A program made the translations under genes and the position numbers. Positions 26,250-35,818 of a stretch of 64,000 bases of DNA are shown one piece after another (position 1 is the first letter of the stretch; the number at the start of each line of letters is the position of its first letter). This DNA is from Hydrogenophilales bacterium 28-61-23 (GTDB lineage: Bacteria; Pseudomonadota; Gammaproteobacteria; Burkholderiales; Thiobacillaceae), in assembly GCA_002281555.1 (NCBI GenBank), contig NCGJ01000009.1:1-64000 (forward strand), read 5' to 3'. The notes beneath the pieces were generated by a model. The model saw only the letters and a list, made by a program, of their open reading frames with translations, did not search any database and was not told the origin of the DNA.

Positions 26250-28511
26250 TCAAGCAATGGTGTTTATTGGTTTAAGCGGCAACCCATCCGGGTTAAGCCC
26301 TAGAACAAGATCATAGAGCCAGTCGCTGACCTGCACGAACAACCCCGGCATCACTTCCTCAACATCGCCCTGCTCCATCAATTTCATGGCTTCCCTGCGA
26401 TGGATATTCACCGTGTAACGCTGCAGCTTGCGCATCAGCCAGCGTTGCGGGCCATCTTTGCGTAGGGTAGCGAGCAACATATCCACCGGGTCTTCTGAGC
26501 AATCCGGGTCGCAGTAGCGAACGACGACCGGCGCGCTGTCTTCATCCTGGATGAGTTTGAATTTTTCGGCGGCGCTGCGGAAGTTCACCGCCAGGCTTGA
26601 GCCATCGACCTTGAGCAGACCGGCGATGTCGTGTTCGTCCAGATTGCAGGCGCGATAAAGCTGTTCGAAGTAGCGGGCGAACAGCGCCCGTTCCAGCGGG
26701 TTTCCTTCGATGCCATGCAGCACGCTGCGGCAAGCATCTTCGCCTTTGCGCAGCAAACCGGGCGGCGCGGGTTTGGGGGCGATGAACACGGCGACTTCGC
26801 CCTTTGCCAACCGCCCTTCCCGATTGCATCGCCCCGCCGCCTGCGCGATGGAGTCCAGCCCGGCCAGCGCCCGGTAGACCACGGGGAAATCGACATCGAC
26901 GCCGGCCTCCACCAGTTGCGTACTGATCACGCGGGTGGGAATGCCGGCTTTCAGGCGCGCCTTGATCGAGGTAATAACTTGTGAGCGATGCGCGCCGCAC
27001 ATCAGGGCGGACAGATGCAGCGTGCCTTGCGGCATGCGTTGCCAAAGCTCGCGTGCGTCATTGCGGCGGTTGACGATGGCGAGCACGGAATCCTTGCCGC
27101 TCAGTTCGGCCGCCAGCGTGTCCCAATCGGTCGGGGCGTGCATGTCGGCGGGCAGGCGCACGTCGACCCGTTCCAGGGCGCGGTAGAGCGCGTCCGCATC
27201 GGCCACGATTTCACGCACGTTTTCCAGGCCACTCATGTTTTGCTTCGCATCGAAATATTCGCGGGTGCTCAAGGCCGGCTGGGTGGCGGTGGAGAGCACC
27301 ACCGTGACGCCGTAATGGGCGGTGAGCAGATTGAGCACATCGAGAATGGGTTGCAGGAATTCCGGCGGCAGCAGTTGCGCTTCGTCCAGCACGACTACGG
27401 CATCGACGATGTTGTGCAACTTGCGGCAGCGAGATGTGCGGGCGGCGAACAGCGATTCGAAAAACTGGACATTGGTGGTGACGACGATGGGCGCATCCCA
27501 GTTTTCGCAACCCAGGCGGCTCTTGCTGTTTTCCTTGGCGGGATCGGCTTCGGCGTTGCTGTGATGCTCGATGACGGCCTCGCCGAAGATGTCCCGGAAG
27601 ATGTCGGCGGTCTGCTCGATGATGCTGGTGTACGGGATGACGTGGATGACGCGGCGCTTGCCGTACTTCTTGGCGTGTTCCAGCGCGAAGGCCAGGCTGG
27701 ACAGCGTCTTGCCGCCGCCGGTGGGGACGGTGAGGGAGAACAGGCCGGGCGCTTCGGCCGCCTTGGCGCGGCATTGCGCCAGGACTTCGGCGCGAAGTTC
27801 GTTGACCGGGGTGACCGGGGTGACCGGCGCATTTGCGGACACTTCGGCCATGTGCCGGTCGAATTGGTCGAGCAGCGTGGCAATGTCCGGCCAGCCTTCA
27901 CGCTCGGCGGCTTTGTCCGGGTTCATGTAGGCCTCAGTGTCGAGAAAGTCGGCGTCCACCAGGCAGGAGAACAGCATGCGCACCCAGAGCGCGAAGCCCT
28001 TTCCGCCGCCGGGAATCGTCATCGTGCGCAAATCGGGTTTGAAGGCGCCGGAGTCGAGAATGTGCGCGGGCGGGTTTTCCGCCAAAGCCTGATCGAGTTC
28101 TTCCCTGCTGGCAGTCTCAGACAGACGTTCATTCAAACCACTGTGCCAGTCATCCAGCCCGGCATGGTGGCCGGCGATCTGGTAGGCCAGGATGCGGCCG
28201 GCATTCTGGAAGGTGTCGCAGGCGAGCAGCGCGCCGGCCGTGGAATGCGGTGAGCGTCCCGGCTTGTTTTCGATGTGGGCATCCGCTTCAAAGCCACTGA
28301 CTTGCCGGATGTATTTCTGAAAGCGCGGACGGTATTTGCCCAGGTCGTGCCACTGCCCCGCGAGTCGCGCCCAGTCTTCGCCGAAGTTACGCGCGAAACA
28401 GGCCGCCAGCGCGGCCACACCGGCCAGATGTTCGGCCAGATCATGCGGCGCACGCCAGTCTCCGTTTTCGTCCTTGGCGGCATGCGCGATTGGCTGGTTC
28501 TGGTCATTCAT
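26250..28511 (-). CDS. cas3: Cas3 nuclease-helicase (type I-C)
   Basis: A 753-residue Cas3. The N-terminal HD nuclease has HDLAEHL, the metal-binding WHDLGKYRPRF and later HSTAGALL and GHHAG. The SF2 helicase follows with Walker A (TGGGKT), DEAQ box (VVLDEAQLLPPEF), motif III (STATQP) and motif VI (AAGRCNREGR). Cascade recruits it to unwind and shred target DNA. I chose the ATG at 28511 because GGAG lies six bases upstream; an in-frame start at 28589 would add 26 unrelated residues. It is the first gene of the locus. Confidence 0.97.
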   Translation of the reverse strand: MNDQNQPIAHAAKDENGDWRAPHDLAEHLAGVAALAACFARNFGEDWARLAGQWHDLGKYRPRFQKYIRQVSGFEADAHIENKPGRSPHSTAGALLACDTFQNAGRILAYQIAGHHAGLDDWHSGLNERLSETASREELDQALAENPPAHILDSGAFKPDLRTMTIPGGGKGFALWVRMLFSCLVDADFLDTEAYMNPDKAAEREGWPDIATLLDQFDRHMAEVSANAPVTPVTPVNELRAEVLAQCRAKAAEAPGLFSLTVPTGGGKTLSSLAFALEHAKKYGKRRVIHVIPYTSIIEQTADIFRDIFGEAVIEHHSNAEADPAKENSKSRLGCENWDAPIVVTTNVQFFESLFAARTSRCRKLHNIVDAVVVLDEAQLLPPEFLQPILDVLNLLTAHYGVTVVLSTATQPALSTREYFDAKQNMSGLENVREIVADADALYRALERVDVRLPADMHAPTDWDTLAAELSGKDSVLAIVNRRNDARELWQRMPQGTLHLSALMCGAHRSQVITSIKARLKAGIPTRVISTQLVEAGVDVDFPVVYRALAGLDSIAQAAGRCNREGRLAKGEVAVFIAPKPAPPGLLRKGEDACRSVLHGIEGNPLERALFARYFEQLYRACNLDEHDIAGLLKVDGSSLAVNFRSAAEKFKLIQDEDSAPVVVRYCDPDCSEDPVDMLLATLRKDGPQRWLMRKLQRYTVNIHRREAMKLMEQGDVEEVMPGLFVQVSDWLYDLVLGLNPDGLPLKPINTIA

Positions 28512-28825
28512 GATTTCTCCCACTTCTTTCTCCCTCTTGTTGGTCAGCGCAACTTCTTCGGCGGCGTAGCCGATTTTTAACCGATTCAAACTGCCCGCAA
28601 TTCAGGCGCATCCTGCCACACCCTGTGGCTCACCAGACGCGCCTGTCACGAGGCCGCTGCTGGCGCGGGATTGCGTTGATTTGCGCTAAAAACAGGTCGT
28701 TTTTCGTGGGCGGCATCAACCCGGTCGGCTGGAATAAACCTTGGCCTCCAGCCGCGCATCCGGTGCATCCCGCTTCATCGACGATAAAATCGCGCTTCCT
28801 CGTCACTGCCTGAGCCTCTCGCACC
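28512..28825. promoter_or_regulatory. divergent intergenic region between cas3 and hslO
   Basis: 314 nt with no supported gene. It must hold the promoters for the leftward cas operon and rightward hslO. A GATAAAAT box at 28782-28789 could be the -10 of hslO. On the cas side I see no clear promoter. A weak AAAAAC/GTTTTT pairing lies around 28690-28707. Confidence 0.5.
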
Positions 28826-29689
28826 ATGCAAACCGACTGCATCCAACCCTTTCTGTTCGAGCATCTGGATATTCGCGGCGCGCTGGTTACGCTCGATGAG
28901 ACATGGCGCAATCTCTGCGCCGGGCGCGATTACCCGGCCAATGTCGCGCAGACCCTGGGCGAGATGAGCGCGGTGACGACGTTGATCGCGGCCAATCTCA
29001 AGCAGCCGGGGCGGATGACGTTTCAGTTGCGCGGCGATGGGGCGATCAATCTGCTGGTGCTGGATTGCGATGAGCAATTGCGTCTGCGCGGGATGGCGCG
29101 CTGGGATGCGGAGTCTTTGCGCCAGGACACGCCCCTGCCCGCGCTGCTTGGCGATGGCCAGTTGTTGCTGTCGCTGGATTCGGCGGCGATGCGCCAGCCC
29201 TATCAAAGCTTCGTGCCGATGGAGGGCGACAACATCGCGGCGATCTTCGAGCACTATCTGACCTTGTCCGAACAGCAGCCGACGCGCCTGGTGCTGGCCG
29301 CCGATGAGCGGCGCGCGGTGGGCATGCTGCTGCAGAAGATGCCGGATTCCGACCATCACGATGCGGATGGCTGGAACCGCATTCAGCATTTGCTCGGCAC
29401 CTTGAAAGCGGATGAACAACTGGCCCACGCGCCGCTCGAGCTGCTGCGCCGTTTGTTTCCGGAAGAGGAAGTGCGCGTGTTCGCGCCGCGTCCAGTCAGC
29501 CATCATTGCCCGGAAGACAGGGAAAAGATCCACGCCATGTTGCGCAGCCTGGGCCGTGAGGAGTGCGACGCGGTGCTGCGCGAGCATGGCGTGGTGCATG
29601 TGCGCGACGACATCTGCAACCGCGACTATTCGTTCACCGCCGCCGAGTTGGACGAGTTATTCGACGCGCCAGCGCGCCGTATGCATTAG
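28826..29689 (+). CDS. hslO: Hsp33-like redox chaperone with altered cysteine motifs
   Basis: A 287-residue Hsp33 by overall sequence (GEMSAVTTLIAANLKQPGRMTFQLRGDGAINLLVLDC; GMLLQKMP; LLRRLFPEEEVRVF; LGREECDAVLREHG). Hsp33 is normally a cytoplasmic holdase switched on when four Cys in CxC and CxxC motifs lose zinc on oxidation. Here the first motif reads HHCP and the second RDDIC, so each keeps only one Cys; a further Cys lies in GREEC. The usual zinc switch may therefore be altered or lost. No frameshift is visible. Confidence 0.88.
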   Translation: MQTDCIQPFLFEHLDIRGALVTLDETWRNLCAGRDYPANVAQTLGEMSAVTTLIAANLKQPGRMTFQLRGDGAINLLVLDCDEQLRLRGMARWDAESLRQDTPLPALLGDGQLLLSLDSAAMRQPYQSFVPMEGDNIAAIFEHYLTLSEQQPTRLVLAADERRAVGMLLQKMPDSDHHDADGWNRIQHLLGTLKADEQLAHAPLELLRRLFPEEEVRVFAPRPVSHHCPEDREKIHAMLRSLGREECDAVLREHGVVHVRDDICNRDYSFTAAELDELFDAPARRMH

Positions 29690-29702
29690 GAGAAAACCCA
29701 CC

Positions 29703-30200
29703 ATGACCCCGCGCCGCATGCTGTTGACCGCAATCTTTTGCCTCGCCCCCGGCCTGGCCGGCGCCGACGCCAATACAAAAAAACTCGGCATCAACATTTA
29801 CGGGCTGTCGCACCATTGGGAGCGCGAGGAGGCCAAGCGCATCGGCACCGACCATGAGTTCAATCCCGGCCTGGGTTTGCGCTATGACCTGAGCGCATCG
29901 AAGCTGTGCCGGACGCCTTTTGTAGAAGCCGCCGGCTACCGCGATTCCGGCGCCAATACCGCCGTCTACGCGGCCCTGGGCTGCAAGGGCTGGAAGCTGG
30001 CGGAAAACGTCTATCTGGGCGGCGCGCTGGCCGCTTTTCATAGCGACACTTACAACCAGGGCGATCCGTTCATCGCGCCGGTGCCCTTGCTGTCCTGGAA
30101 AATCTCCGCGGCGACGCTGAACTTCATCCACTTTCCCAGGGTGAAGGGCTTCAACGACATCAACACCACGGGCCTGTATCTGACCTTGCCGGTGCGCTGA
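29703..30200 (+). CDS. predicted outer-membrane beta-barrel protein, PagP-like
   Basis: A 165-residue protein with a signal peptide (cleavage near GLAGADA). The mature part has alternating beta-strand character (LGINIYGLSHHW, VYLGGALAAFHS, PLLSWKISAATLNFIHFPRV, TTGLYLTLPVR) and ends in an aromatic/aliphatic strand. The pattern and size recall PagP-like lipid A acyltransferase barrels, but I do not recognise the catalytic set with certainty. It overlaps mnmC by one base (TGATG), so it is co-transcribed with it. Confidence 0.55.
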   Translation: MTPRRMLLTAIFCLAPGLAGADANTKKLGINIYGLSHHWEREEAKRIGTDHEFNPGLGLRYDLSASKLCRTPFVEAAGYRDSGANTAVYAALGCKGWKLAENVYLGGALAAFHSDTYNQGDPFIAPVPLLSWKISAATLNFIHFPRVKGFNDINTTGLYLTLPVR

Positions 30201-32128
30201 TGACGAGGCTTGTGCTTCAGCCCGCCCGACTTGCCTTCGCGCCGGACGGCACGCCGGTTTCCGAGCTTTTCGGCGACATTTATCGCTTGGCCAACAGCGG
30301 CCCGGGCCAGGCGCAGCATGTGTTTCTGCGCGGCAATGGTTTGCCGGAGAACTGGCGCAACAAGCGCAATTTCACGATTCTGGAAAACGGCTTCGGCGCT
30401 GGGCTCAATTTCCTGACCACCTGGGCGGCCTGGCGCGAAGACCCGCTACGTCCGGAAAAATTGCACTATCTGGCGACCGAGTTGCATCCGTTCCGGGTCG
30501 AGGATTTGGCGCGTTTACATGGCAAATGGCCGGAACTGGAGTTTCTGGCCGAGGCTTTGCGCAATAGCTGGCCGCTGTCGATGCCCGGTTTTCATCGCGT
30601 GGAGTTCGCCGCCGGACGGGTGGTGTTGACGCTGCTGCTGGGCGATGCGGAAGCCAGCTTGCGCAAGCTGCGCGCCAGCGTCGATGCGTTCTATCTGGAT
30701 GGTTTCGAGCCGGACAAGAATCCGGCAATGTGGTCGCCGGCGCTGCTGCGGCGCTGCGCGCAATTGGCCGCGCCGAATGCCACTTTCGCGACCGGGTGTG
30801 TCGCCAGCCAGGTGAAACAGACGCTGAACGAAGTCGGTTTCGTGTTCGAGCAAGCTCCGGGCTTGGGCGGAAAAGGCGACATGCTGGCCGGAAAAATCGC
30901 CGACCGGCCAAAACTCGCCAAAACCCCGCCGCCATACGGCCAGCGCCAAGCCGTCGTCATCGGCGCCGGCCTGGCCGGTTGCGCGATTGCGGAGCGCCTG
31001 GCCGCGCGCGGCTGGCGCGTTGATGTGCTGGATAGGCACCCGCAACCGGCCGGGGAAGCTTCCGGCAATCTGGCCGGCATCCTGCGGCCGATGCTGTCGC
31101 GCGACGACAATCTGGCCTCGCGCCTGAACCGCGCCTGTTTTCTGTACCTCAATCAACCCTGGCGGCGGCTCGATCAGCGCGGCCATCCGCCGCGCCGCAA
31201 CCTCGGCGGCATCCTCCAGATCGCCCGTGACGAAGAACACGAGGCGTTGCAGCGCGACTGGCTCGCCGGCAACGAATATCCGGAAGCCTTCGTGCAGTTT
31301 CTCGACCGGGCCAAGGCCAGCCGACGCCTGGGCGCGGAAGCGGCCAGTGGCGGCTGGTGGTTTCCCCACGGCGGCTGGGCCAGCCCGCCCAGCTTGTGCC
31401 GGGCCTGGTTGCGTTCGGGCGGCGGCAATATCCGTTTTCAGGGCGGCGTCGAGATCGCCGATCTGGAACGCATTGGTTTACAGACCGGAGGAGAGGGTTG
31501 GCGTTTGCTCGACGCCGCCGGTGAAACCGTGGCGCAAACGCCCGTGGTGATTTTCGCCACCGGGGCCACGCGACTGCCGCACACGGCCGGCCTGCCGATC
31601 ACGCCAGTACGCGGCCAAGTCAGCCACCTCGACGCGGGCTTGTTGCCGAAACTGGCGCACGCGGCCTGTTCCGAGGGCTATTTGACGCCCGCGCTGAACG
31701 GCGTGCATTGCCTGGGCGCGTCCTATCTCAAAGACGGCCTCGATACCGAACTGCGCACCGGCGAGCACACCGAAAACCTGCTTCGCCTGACCCGGATGCT
31801 GCCAAGTTCGGCGCACTTTTTCGATCCCGGCGAACTGTCCGGACGAGTCGGCTTCCGCGCCACCACGCCCGACCATCTGCCGCTGGCCGGGGCGCTGCCC
31901 GATTTATCCGCGCAACTCAAAGTGGGCGTGCGCTTCAACACCTTCCCCCGCCACGCCGGCCTGTTCGGCTTGCTCGGGCTGGGCTCGCGCGGGCTGGTCT
32001 GGTCGAGCCTGCTGGCCGAACACCTGGCCTGCGCGATCAACGCCGAACCGTCGCCGCTGGAAGGCGATCAGGCCGACGCCATCGACCCGGCCCGGTTTGC
32101 GTTGCGGGTGCAGCGATGCAGCGGCTGA
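30200..32128 (+). CDS. mnmC: bifunctional tRNA modification enzyme MnmC
   Basis: A 642-residue fusion that finishes mnm5(s2)U at the wobble position of tRNAs. The N-terminal methyltransferase half contains NFTILENGFGAGLNFL and YLDGFEPDKNPAMW. The C-terminal FAD oxidoreductase half starts with the dinucleotide-binding AVVIGAGLAGCAIAERLAARGW at ~252 and has GEASGNLAGILRPML. Both halves look complete, so both MnmC1 and MnmC2 reactions are expected. Confidence 0.95.
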   Translation: MTRLVLQPARLAFAPDGTPVSELFGDIYRLANSGPGQAQHVFLRGNGLPENWRNKRNFTILENGFGAGLNFLTTWAAWREDPLRPEKLHYLATELHPFRVEDLARLHGKWPELEFLAEALRNSWPLSMPGFHRVEFAAGRVVLTLLLGDAEASLRKLRASVDAFYLDGFEPDKNPAMWSPALLRRCAQLAAPNATFATGCVASQVKQTLNEVGFVFEQAPGLGGKGDMLAGKIADRPKLAKTPPPYGQRQAVVIGAGLAGCAIAERLAARGWRVDVLDRHPQPAGEASGNLAGILRPMLSRDDNLASRLNRACFLYLNQPWRRLDQRGHPPRRNLGGILQIARDEEHEALQRDWLAGNEYPEAFVQFLDRAKASRRLGAEAASGGWWFPHGGWASPPSLCRAWLRSGGGNIRFQGGVEIADLERIGLQTGGEGWRLLDAAGETVAQTPVVIFATGATRLPHTAGLPITPVRGQVSHLDAGLLPKLAHAACSEGYLTPALNGVHCLGASYLKDGLDTELRTGEHTENLLRLTRMLPSSAHFFDPGELSGRVGFRATTPDHLPLAGALPDLSAQLKVGVRFNTFPRHAGLFGLLGLGSRGLVWSSLLAEHLACAINAEPSPLEGDQADAIDPARFALRVQRCSG

Positions 32129-32199
32129 GCTAAAGCGCTTCTGTGCGGGCGTCGGAAGCGGGATAATCACCGGCTTTCCGAATCCCGCAGAGACTCATC

Positions 32200-33304
32200 A
32201 TGGAAGCAGAACGCCTCAATCTGATCGAATCCTCCCTGGCCGACCTGGCGCGCCGCGCCGACGAGCTACGGGGGTATCTTTGACTACCCTGGCAAGCACG
32301 ACCGTCTAGCCGAAGTCGCCGGCCTGCTGGAAGACCCCAAAATCTGGGACGACGCCAAGCGCGCGCAGGAACTGGGCCGCGAGCGCAAGGAACTGGAAGG
32401 CGTGGTGCTCAACCTGGACCAGATCGGCAGCGGCCTGGCCGATGCCAGCGAGTTGTTTGAAATGGCGCGCGCCGAAGACGACGACGAGACGCTGGAAGCG
32501 GTCGAAGCCGATGTCGCCGGGCTGGAAAAACAGGTCGCCGAGCTGGAATTCCGCCGCATGTTCTCCGGCCAGATGGACGCCGCCAACTGCTTCATCGACA
32601 TCCAGTCCGGCTCCGGCGGCACCGAGGCACAGGACTGGGCCGGCATGCTGGCGCGGATGTACGCGCGCTACGGCGAGCGGCGCGGCTTCAAAGTGGAAAT
32701 ATTGGAGGAATCCGAAGGCGAAATCGCCGGCCTCAAATCGGCCGCGCTCAAGTTCAGCGGCGACTATGCCTACGGTTACATGCGCACCGAAACCGGCGTG
32801 CATCGGCTGGTGCGCAAATCGCCCTACGACTCCAACGCGCGCCGACACACCTCGTTCGCCAGCGTATTCGTCTATCCGGAAGTCGACGATTCCATCGACA
32901 TCGAGATCAATCCGGCCGATCTGCGCGTCGACACCTACCGCGCCTCGGGCGCTGGCGGCCAGCACATCAACAAGACCGACTCGGCGGTGCGCATCACGCA
33001 CGTGCCGACCAATATCGTCGTGCAATGCCAGAACGACCGCTCGCAACACAAGAACCGCGCCGAAGCCATGTCGATGCTGAAAGCGCGCCTGTACGAGGCC
33101 GAACTGCGCAAACGCCAGGCCGAACAGCAGAAACTGGAAGACACCAAGAGCGACATCGGCTGGGGCCACCAGATCCGCAGCTACGTGCTCGACCAGTCGC
33201 GCATCAAGGATCTGCGCACCAACTACGAGGTCGGCAACACCCAGGGCGTGCTCGACGGCGACCTGGACGGTTTCATCGAGGCGAGTTTGAAGCAGGGGGT
33301 TTGA
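32200..33304 (+). CDS. prfB: peptide chain release factor 2 with programmed +1 frameshift
   Basis: RF2 releases peptides at UGA and UAA. The first 27 codons (32200-32280) run to an in-frame TGA at 32281-32283, set in the classic slippery context GGGGGTATCTTTGAC. A +1 shift resumes at 32282 and gives about 367 residues, the usual RF2 size. The SP(F) region lies upstream and the catalytic GGQ in [15 protein letters not shown]. The in-frame stop is therefore autoregulation, not a mutation: low RF2 favours the shift. Confidence 0.96.
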
Positions 33305-33311
33305 GGTCGAT

Positions 33312-34037
33312 TTAAAGCGTCTTGTCCAGCCAGTCCTTAACCAGATTGGTCACCTCGACCTCCTTGCCATCGTAAAAATGGCCGGTGGCCGGCAGCATGC
33401 GCTGCACCGAGGCGGGATGGGTCAGGCTCTGCTTGTGGGCGGCGACCATGTTCAACACCGGCACATGATCCTGTTCGGCATAGATATCCAGAACCGGCAC
33501 TGAGACGCCTTTGAAATCGTCGAACCCCATCGACAATGCCGCCCAGGCCCGCACCGGCGTCGTCTTGTTAGCCACGAAATAGGCGCGCGCCATGCGCCCG
33601 CCCAGGCTGTGGGAGACGATGGCGATCTTGTCGTAGCCCTTGGCCTTGAGCCAGGCCGCCGCCTTGCCGATGCGCTCGCTCGCTTCCGGAAAGGTCGTCA
33701 CGTAGTCGCCCGGCCCGGCCTCGGCGGCTTGAACCGGCATCTGGATCGACAGCGTGGTGTAGCCCTGCTCCGCCAGGCGGGTACGCAAGACATTGTTGAT
33801 GCCCCAATCCGGATGCACGCCCATGCCGTGTACCAAAATTAGCGCGCCGCGCGCCTTGGCGGCCACGTTGAACAGGCCGAGAAACTTGTGGCCGTCGGCC
33901 TGTTCCAGCCAGACCGGATCGCCATCGAGTATGGCCGGCAATATCTCGTCGGCCCAGCGTTGTTCGCGGGCATGGTCGGCGGCATGGGCAAGCGGGACAG
34001 CGGTCAACAAGGTGAGAAGCAGAATGAACAGGCGCAT
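33312..34037 (-). CDS. exported alpha/beta hydrolase (DUF3530-like)
   Basis: A 241-residue protein with a signal peptide (MRLFILLLTLLTAVPLAHA). The alpha/beta-hydrolase fold is indicated by LILVHGMGVHPDW (oxyanion region), the nucleophile elbow SHSLGG, a later Asp (IYAEQDHVP) and the His in PATGHFYDG. The ATG at 34037 follows GAGGA and starts the signal peptide; the frame is open further upstream without protein-like sequence. Substrate unknown; periplasmic esterase or lipase activity is likely. It converges with prfB with a 7-nt gap. Confidence 0.8.
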   Translation of the reverse strand: MRLFILLLTLLTAVPLAHAADHAREQRWADEILPAILDGDPVWLEQADGHKFLGLFNVAAKARGALILVHGMGVHPDWGINNVLRTRLAEQGYTTLSIQMPVQAAEAGPGDYVTTFPEASERIGKAAAWLKAKGYDKIAIVSHSLGGRMARAYFVANKTTPVRAWAALSMGFDDFKGVSVPVLDIYAEQDHVPVLNMVAAHKQSLTHPASVQRMLPATGHFYDGKEVEVTNLVKDWLDKTL

Positions 34038-34191
34038 GGCGATGTCCTCGAAGCGGATGGACTGGCATTGTGACATCCGCTTTGAACCTTCATTCTTGAT
34101 AACACTCAAGGAGTCTTCCAAAGCCGCGCATCTTTTTCCGAGCCAGTTGCTTAGACTGCCGACTCGTTCCAACCCCGTTAAGGAGATCACG

Positions 34192-34614
34192 ATGAAAAGC
34201 GCCCTCGCCGCCCTGCTGGTTTCGATTGTCTGGTTCGTGTTTCCGTATTCCGCGCAAGCCGGCCCGATTGGCGATATCAAATCCACGCTGGTCATGACGC
34301 GAACACAAACCATGGCCATGATGGGCGAAGACGACCGCGCGGTACTCGAAATGCGCTACGACGACGCCCTCAAATCGAGCAGGGAACTGGATGTTCTCCT
34401 CGCCGCCGCCCAGAAGAATGACGCGCTACGCACCGCCCAGCCGACGCTGGCGCAATTCAGGACGATCTGGGAGGCATTCAAGAAAACCCGCGATGTTGAA
34501 ATCATCCCGCTGCTGATGTCCGGCGAGCACATGAAGGCCCGCCTCAAGGCGTTCACCGTGCAAGCCCCGCGCTTCAAGCAAATGAACGAGCTACTGGACG
34601 CCCTGCCGCAATGA
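34192..34614 (+). CDS. small exported helical protein of unknown function
   Basis: A 140-residue protein with signal peptide (MKSALAALLVSIVWFVFPYSAQA) and a mainly helical mature part rich in Met, Lys and Asp (TLVMTRTQTMAMMGEDDRAV, QAPRFKQMNELLDALPQ). The ATG has AAGGAG upstream. It lies 16 nt before the exporter adaptor gene and is probably in its operon. The spacing of helices recalls sensor or cytochrome-like four-helix bundles but no haem motif is present. Confidence 0.6.
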   Translation: MKSALAALLVSIVWFVFPYSAQAGPIGDIKSTLVMTRTQTMAMMGEDDRAVLEMRYDDALKSSRELDVLLAAAQKNDALRTAQPTLAQFRTIWEAFKKTRDVEIIPLLMSGEHMKARLKAFTVQAPRFKQMNELLDALPQ

Positions 34615-34630
34615 AGCCGAGGATCGCGGC

Positions 34631-35818
34631 ATGAGCCCACGGGTAAAAAAACTTCTGCTGGCCGGACTCGGCGTGTCGTTGCTGGCGGCGCTGGGTTTCG
34701 CCATCGCGCGCAGCGGCCCGCTGGCGCCTATCCGCGTGACCGTGGCCAAGGTGGAACGCGGCGAAGTCGCGCCGGCCCTGTTCGGCATCGGCACGGTGGA
34801 GGCGCGCCGGGCTTACCTGATCGGCCCGACCGTGGCCGGGCGCGTGCTGCGCGTGCTGGTCGATGTCGGCGTGCCGGTGCGCGCCGGCCAGTTGCTGGCG
34901 GAAATGGACCCGGTCGATCTCGACCAGCGCGTGGCGGCGCTGGATGCTTCGCTGGCAAAGGCGCGCAGCGCGGTGGCCGGGGCGCGGGCGCAGAAGCAGG
35001 ATGCGATGAGTAAACGCGAACTCGCCGCCATCAACGCGCGCCGTTATATCGACCTGGGCGCGCAAAAATTCGTCAGCCAGAGCGTGGTGGATACGCGTTT
35101 GCAGGAAGAAAAATCCGCCCAGGCGGCGGTGGACGCTGCCGAGGCCGGTTTGGCCGGCGCCCATCAGGATTTCGCCCGCCTGGAAGAAGAACGGCATGGA
35201 TCGCGCCAGCAACGCGCCAACGTACGCCTGCTCGCCCCGGTCGATGGCGTGGTGACCGCGCGCGAGGCCGAACCCGGCTCCACGCTGGTGGCCGGCCAGG
35301 CGGTACTGCGCCTGGTGGAGCCGGCCAGCCTGTGGGCGCGGGTGCGCTTCGACCAGGGCCGCTCGAACGGACTCGCGGTCGGCCTGCCAGCGCAAATCGC
35401 GCGCCGCTCCAGTCCGCGAGCGCCCTTGCCGGGTCAGGTTGCGCGGGTCGAACTGGTCAGCGACGCGGTGACCGAGGAACGCATCGCCCAGGTGTCCTTT
35501 GCGGCCCCGCCGGCCGGACTCTCCATCGGCGAACTGGTCGAGGTGACGCTCAACCTGCCCGCCGCCGCGAATTCCCCCATCCTGCCCAATGCGGCCATCC
35601 GACGCCTGGGCGAGCAGACCGGGGTATGGCTGGTCGAAGGCGAGAACAAGCGCCTGCGTTTCGCGCCGATCAAGACAGGCGTCAGCGGTCTCGACGGCCG
35701 CGTACAGGTGCTCGACGGTGTTGCAGCCGGCGCCATGGTGGTGGTTTACAGCGAACGCGAACTCGCCGCCGACAGCCGCTTCAAGGTGGTGGATTCCCTG
35801 TTGAGCAAGCGTCCGTGA
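34631..35818 (+). CDS. HlyD/MacA-family periplasmic adaptor of an ABC exporter
   Basis: A 395-residue membrane-fusion protein: N-terminal anchor (~7-27), barrel-sandwich hybrid domain split around a coiled-coil hairpin (DQRVAALDASLAKARSAVAGARAQKQDAMSK to AHQDFARLEEERHGSRQQ), then LLAPVDGVVTAREAEPGSTLVAGQAVLRLVEP and a C-terminal barrel. It links an inner-membrane exporter to an outer-membrane channel. The stop overlaps the GTG start of the permease gene. The set of three genes matches DevBCA or MacAB-type exporters. Confidence 0.9.
   Translation: MSPRVKKLLLAGLGVSLLAALGFAIARSGPLAPIRVTVAKVERGEVAPALFGIGTVEARRAYLIGPTVAGRVLRVLVDVGVPVRAGQLLAEMDPVDLDQRVAALDASLAKARSAVAGARAQKQDAMSKRELAAINARRYIDLGAQKFVSQSVVDTRLQEEKSAQAAVDAAEAGLAGAHQDFARLEEERHGSRQQRANVRLLAPVDGVVTAREAEPGSTLVAGQAVLRLVEPASLWARVRFDQGRSNGLAVGLPAQIARRSSPRAPLPGQVARVELVSDAVTEERIAQVSFAAPPAGLSIGELVEVTLNLPAAANSPILPNAAIRRLGEQTGVWLVEGENKRLRFAPIKTGVSGLDGRVQVLDGVAAGAMVVVYSERELAADSRFKVVDSLLSKRP

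Noticed and set aside
32281-32283. In-frame stop in prfB taken as a pseudogene mark
   Set aside because: It is the conserved programmed +1 frameshift site of RF2.
34038-34319. N-terminal extension of the exported hydrolase
   Set aside because: The signal peptide begins at 34037 with a ribosome-binding site; the upstream residues are antisense to the neighbouring gene.
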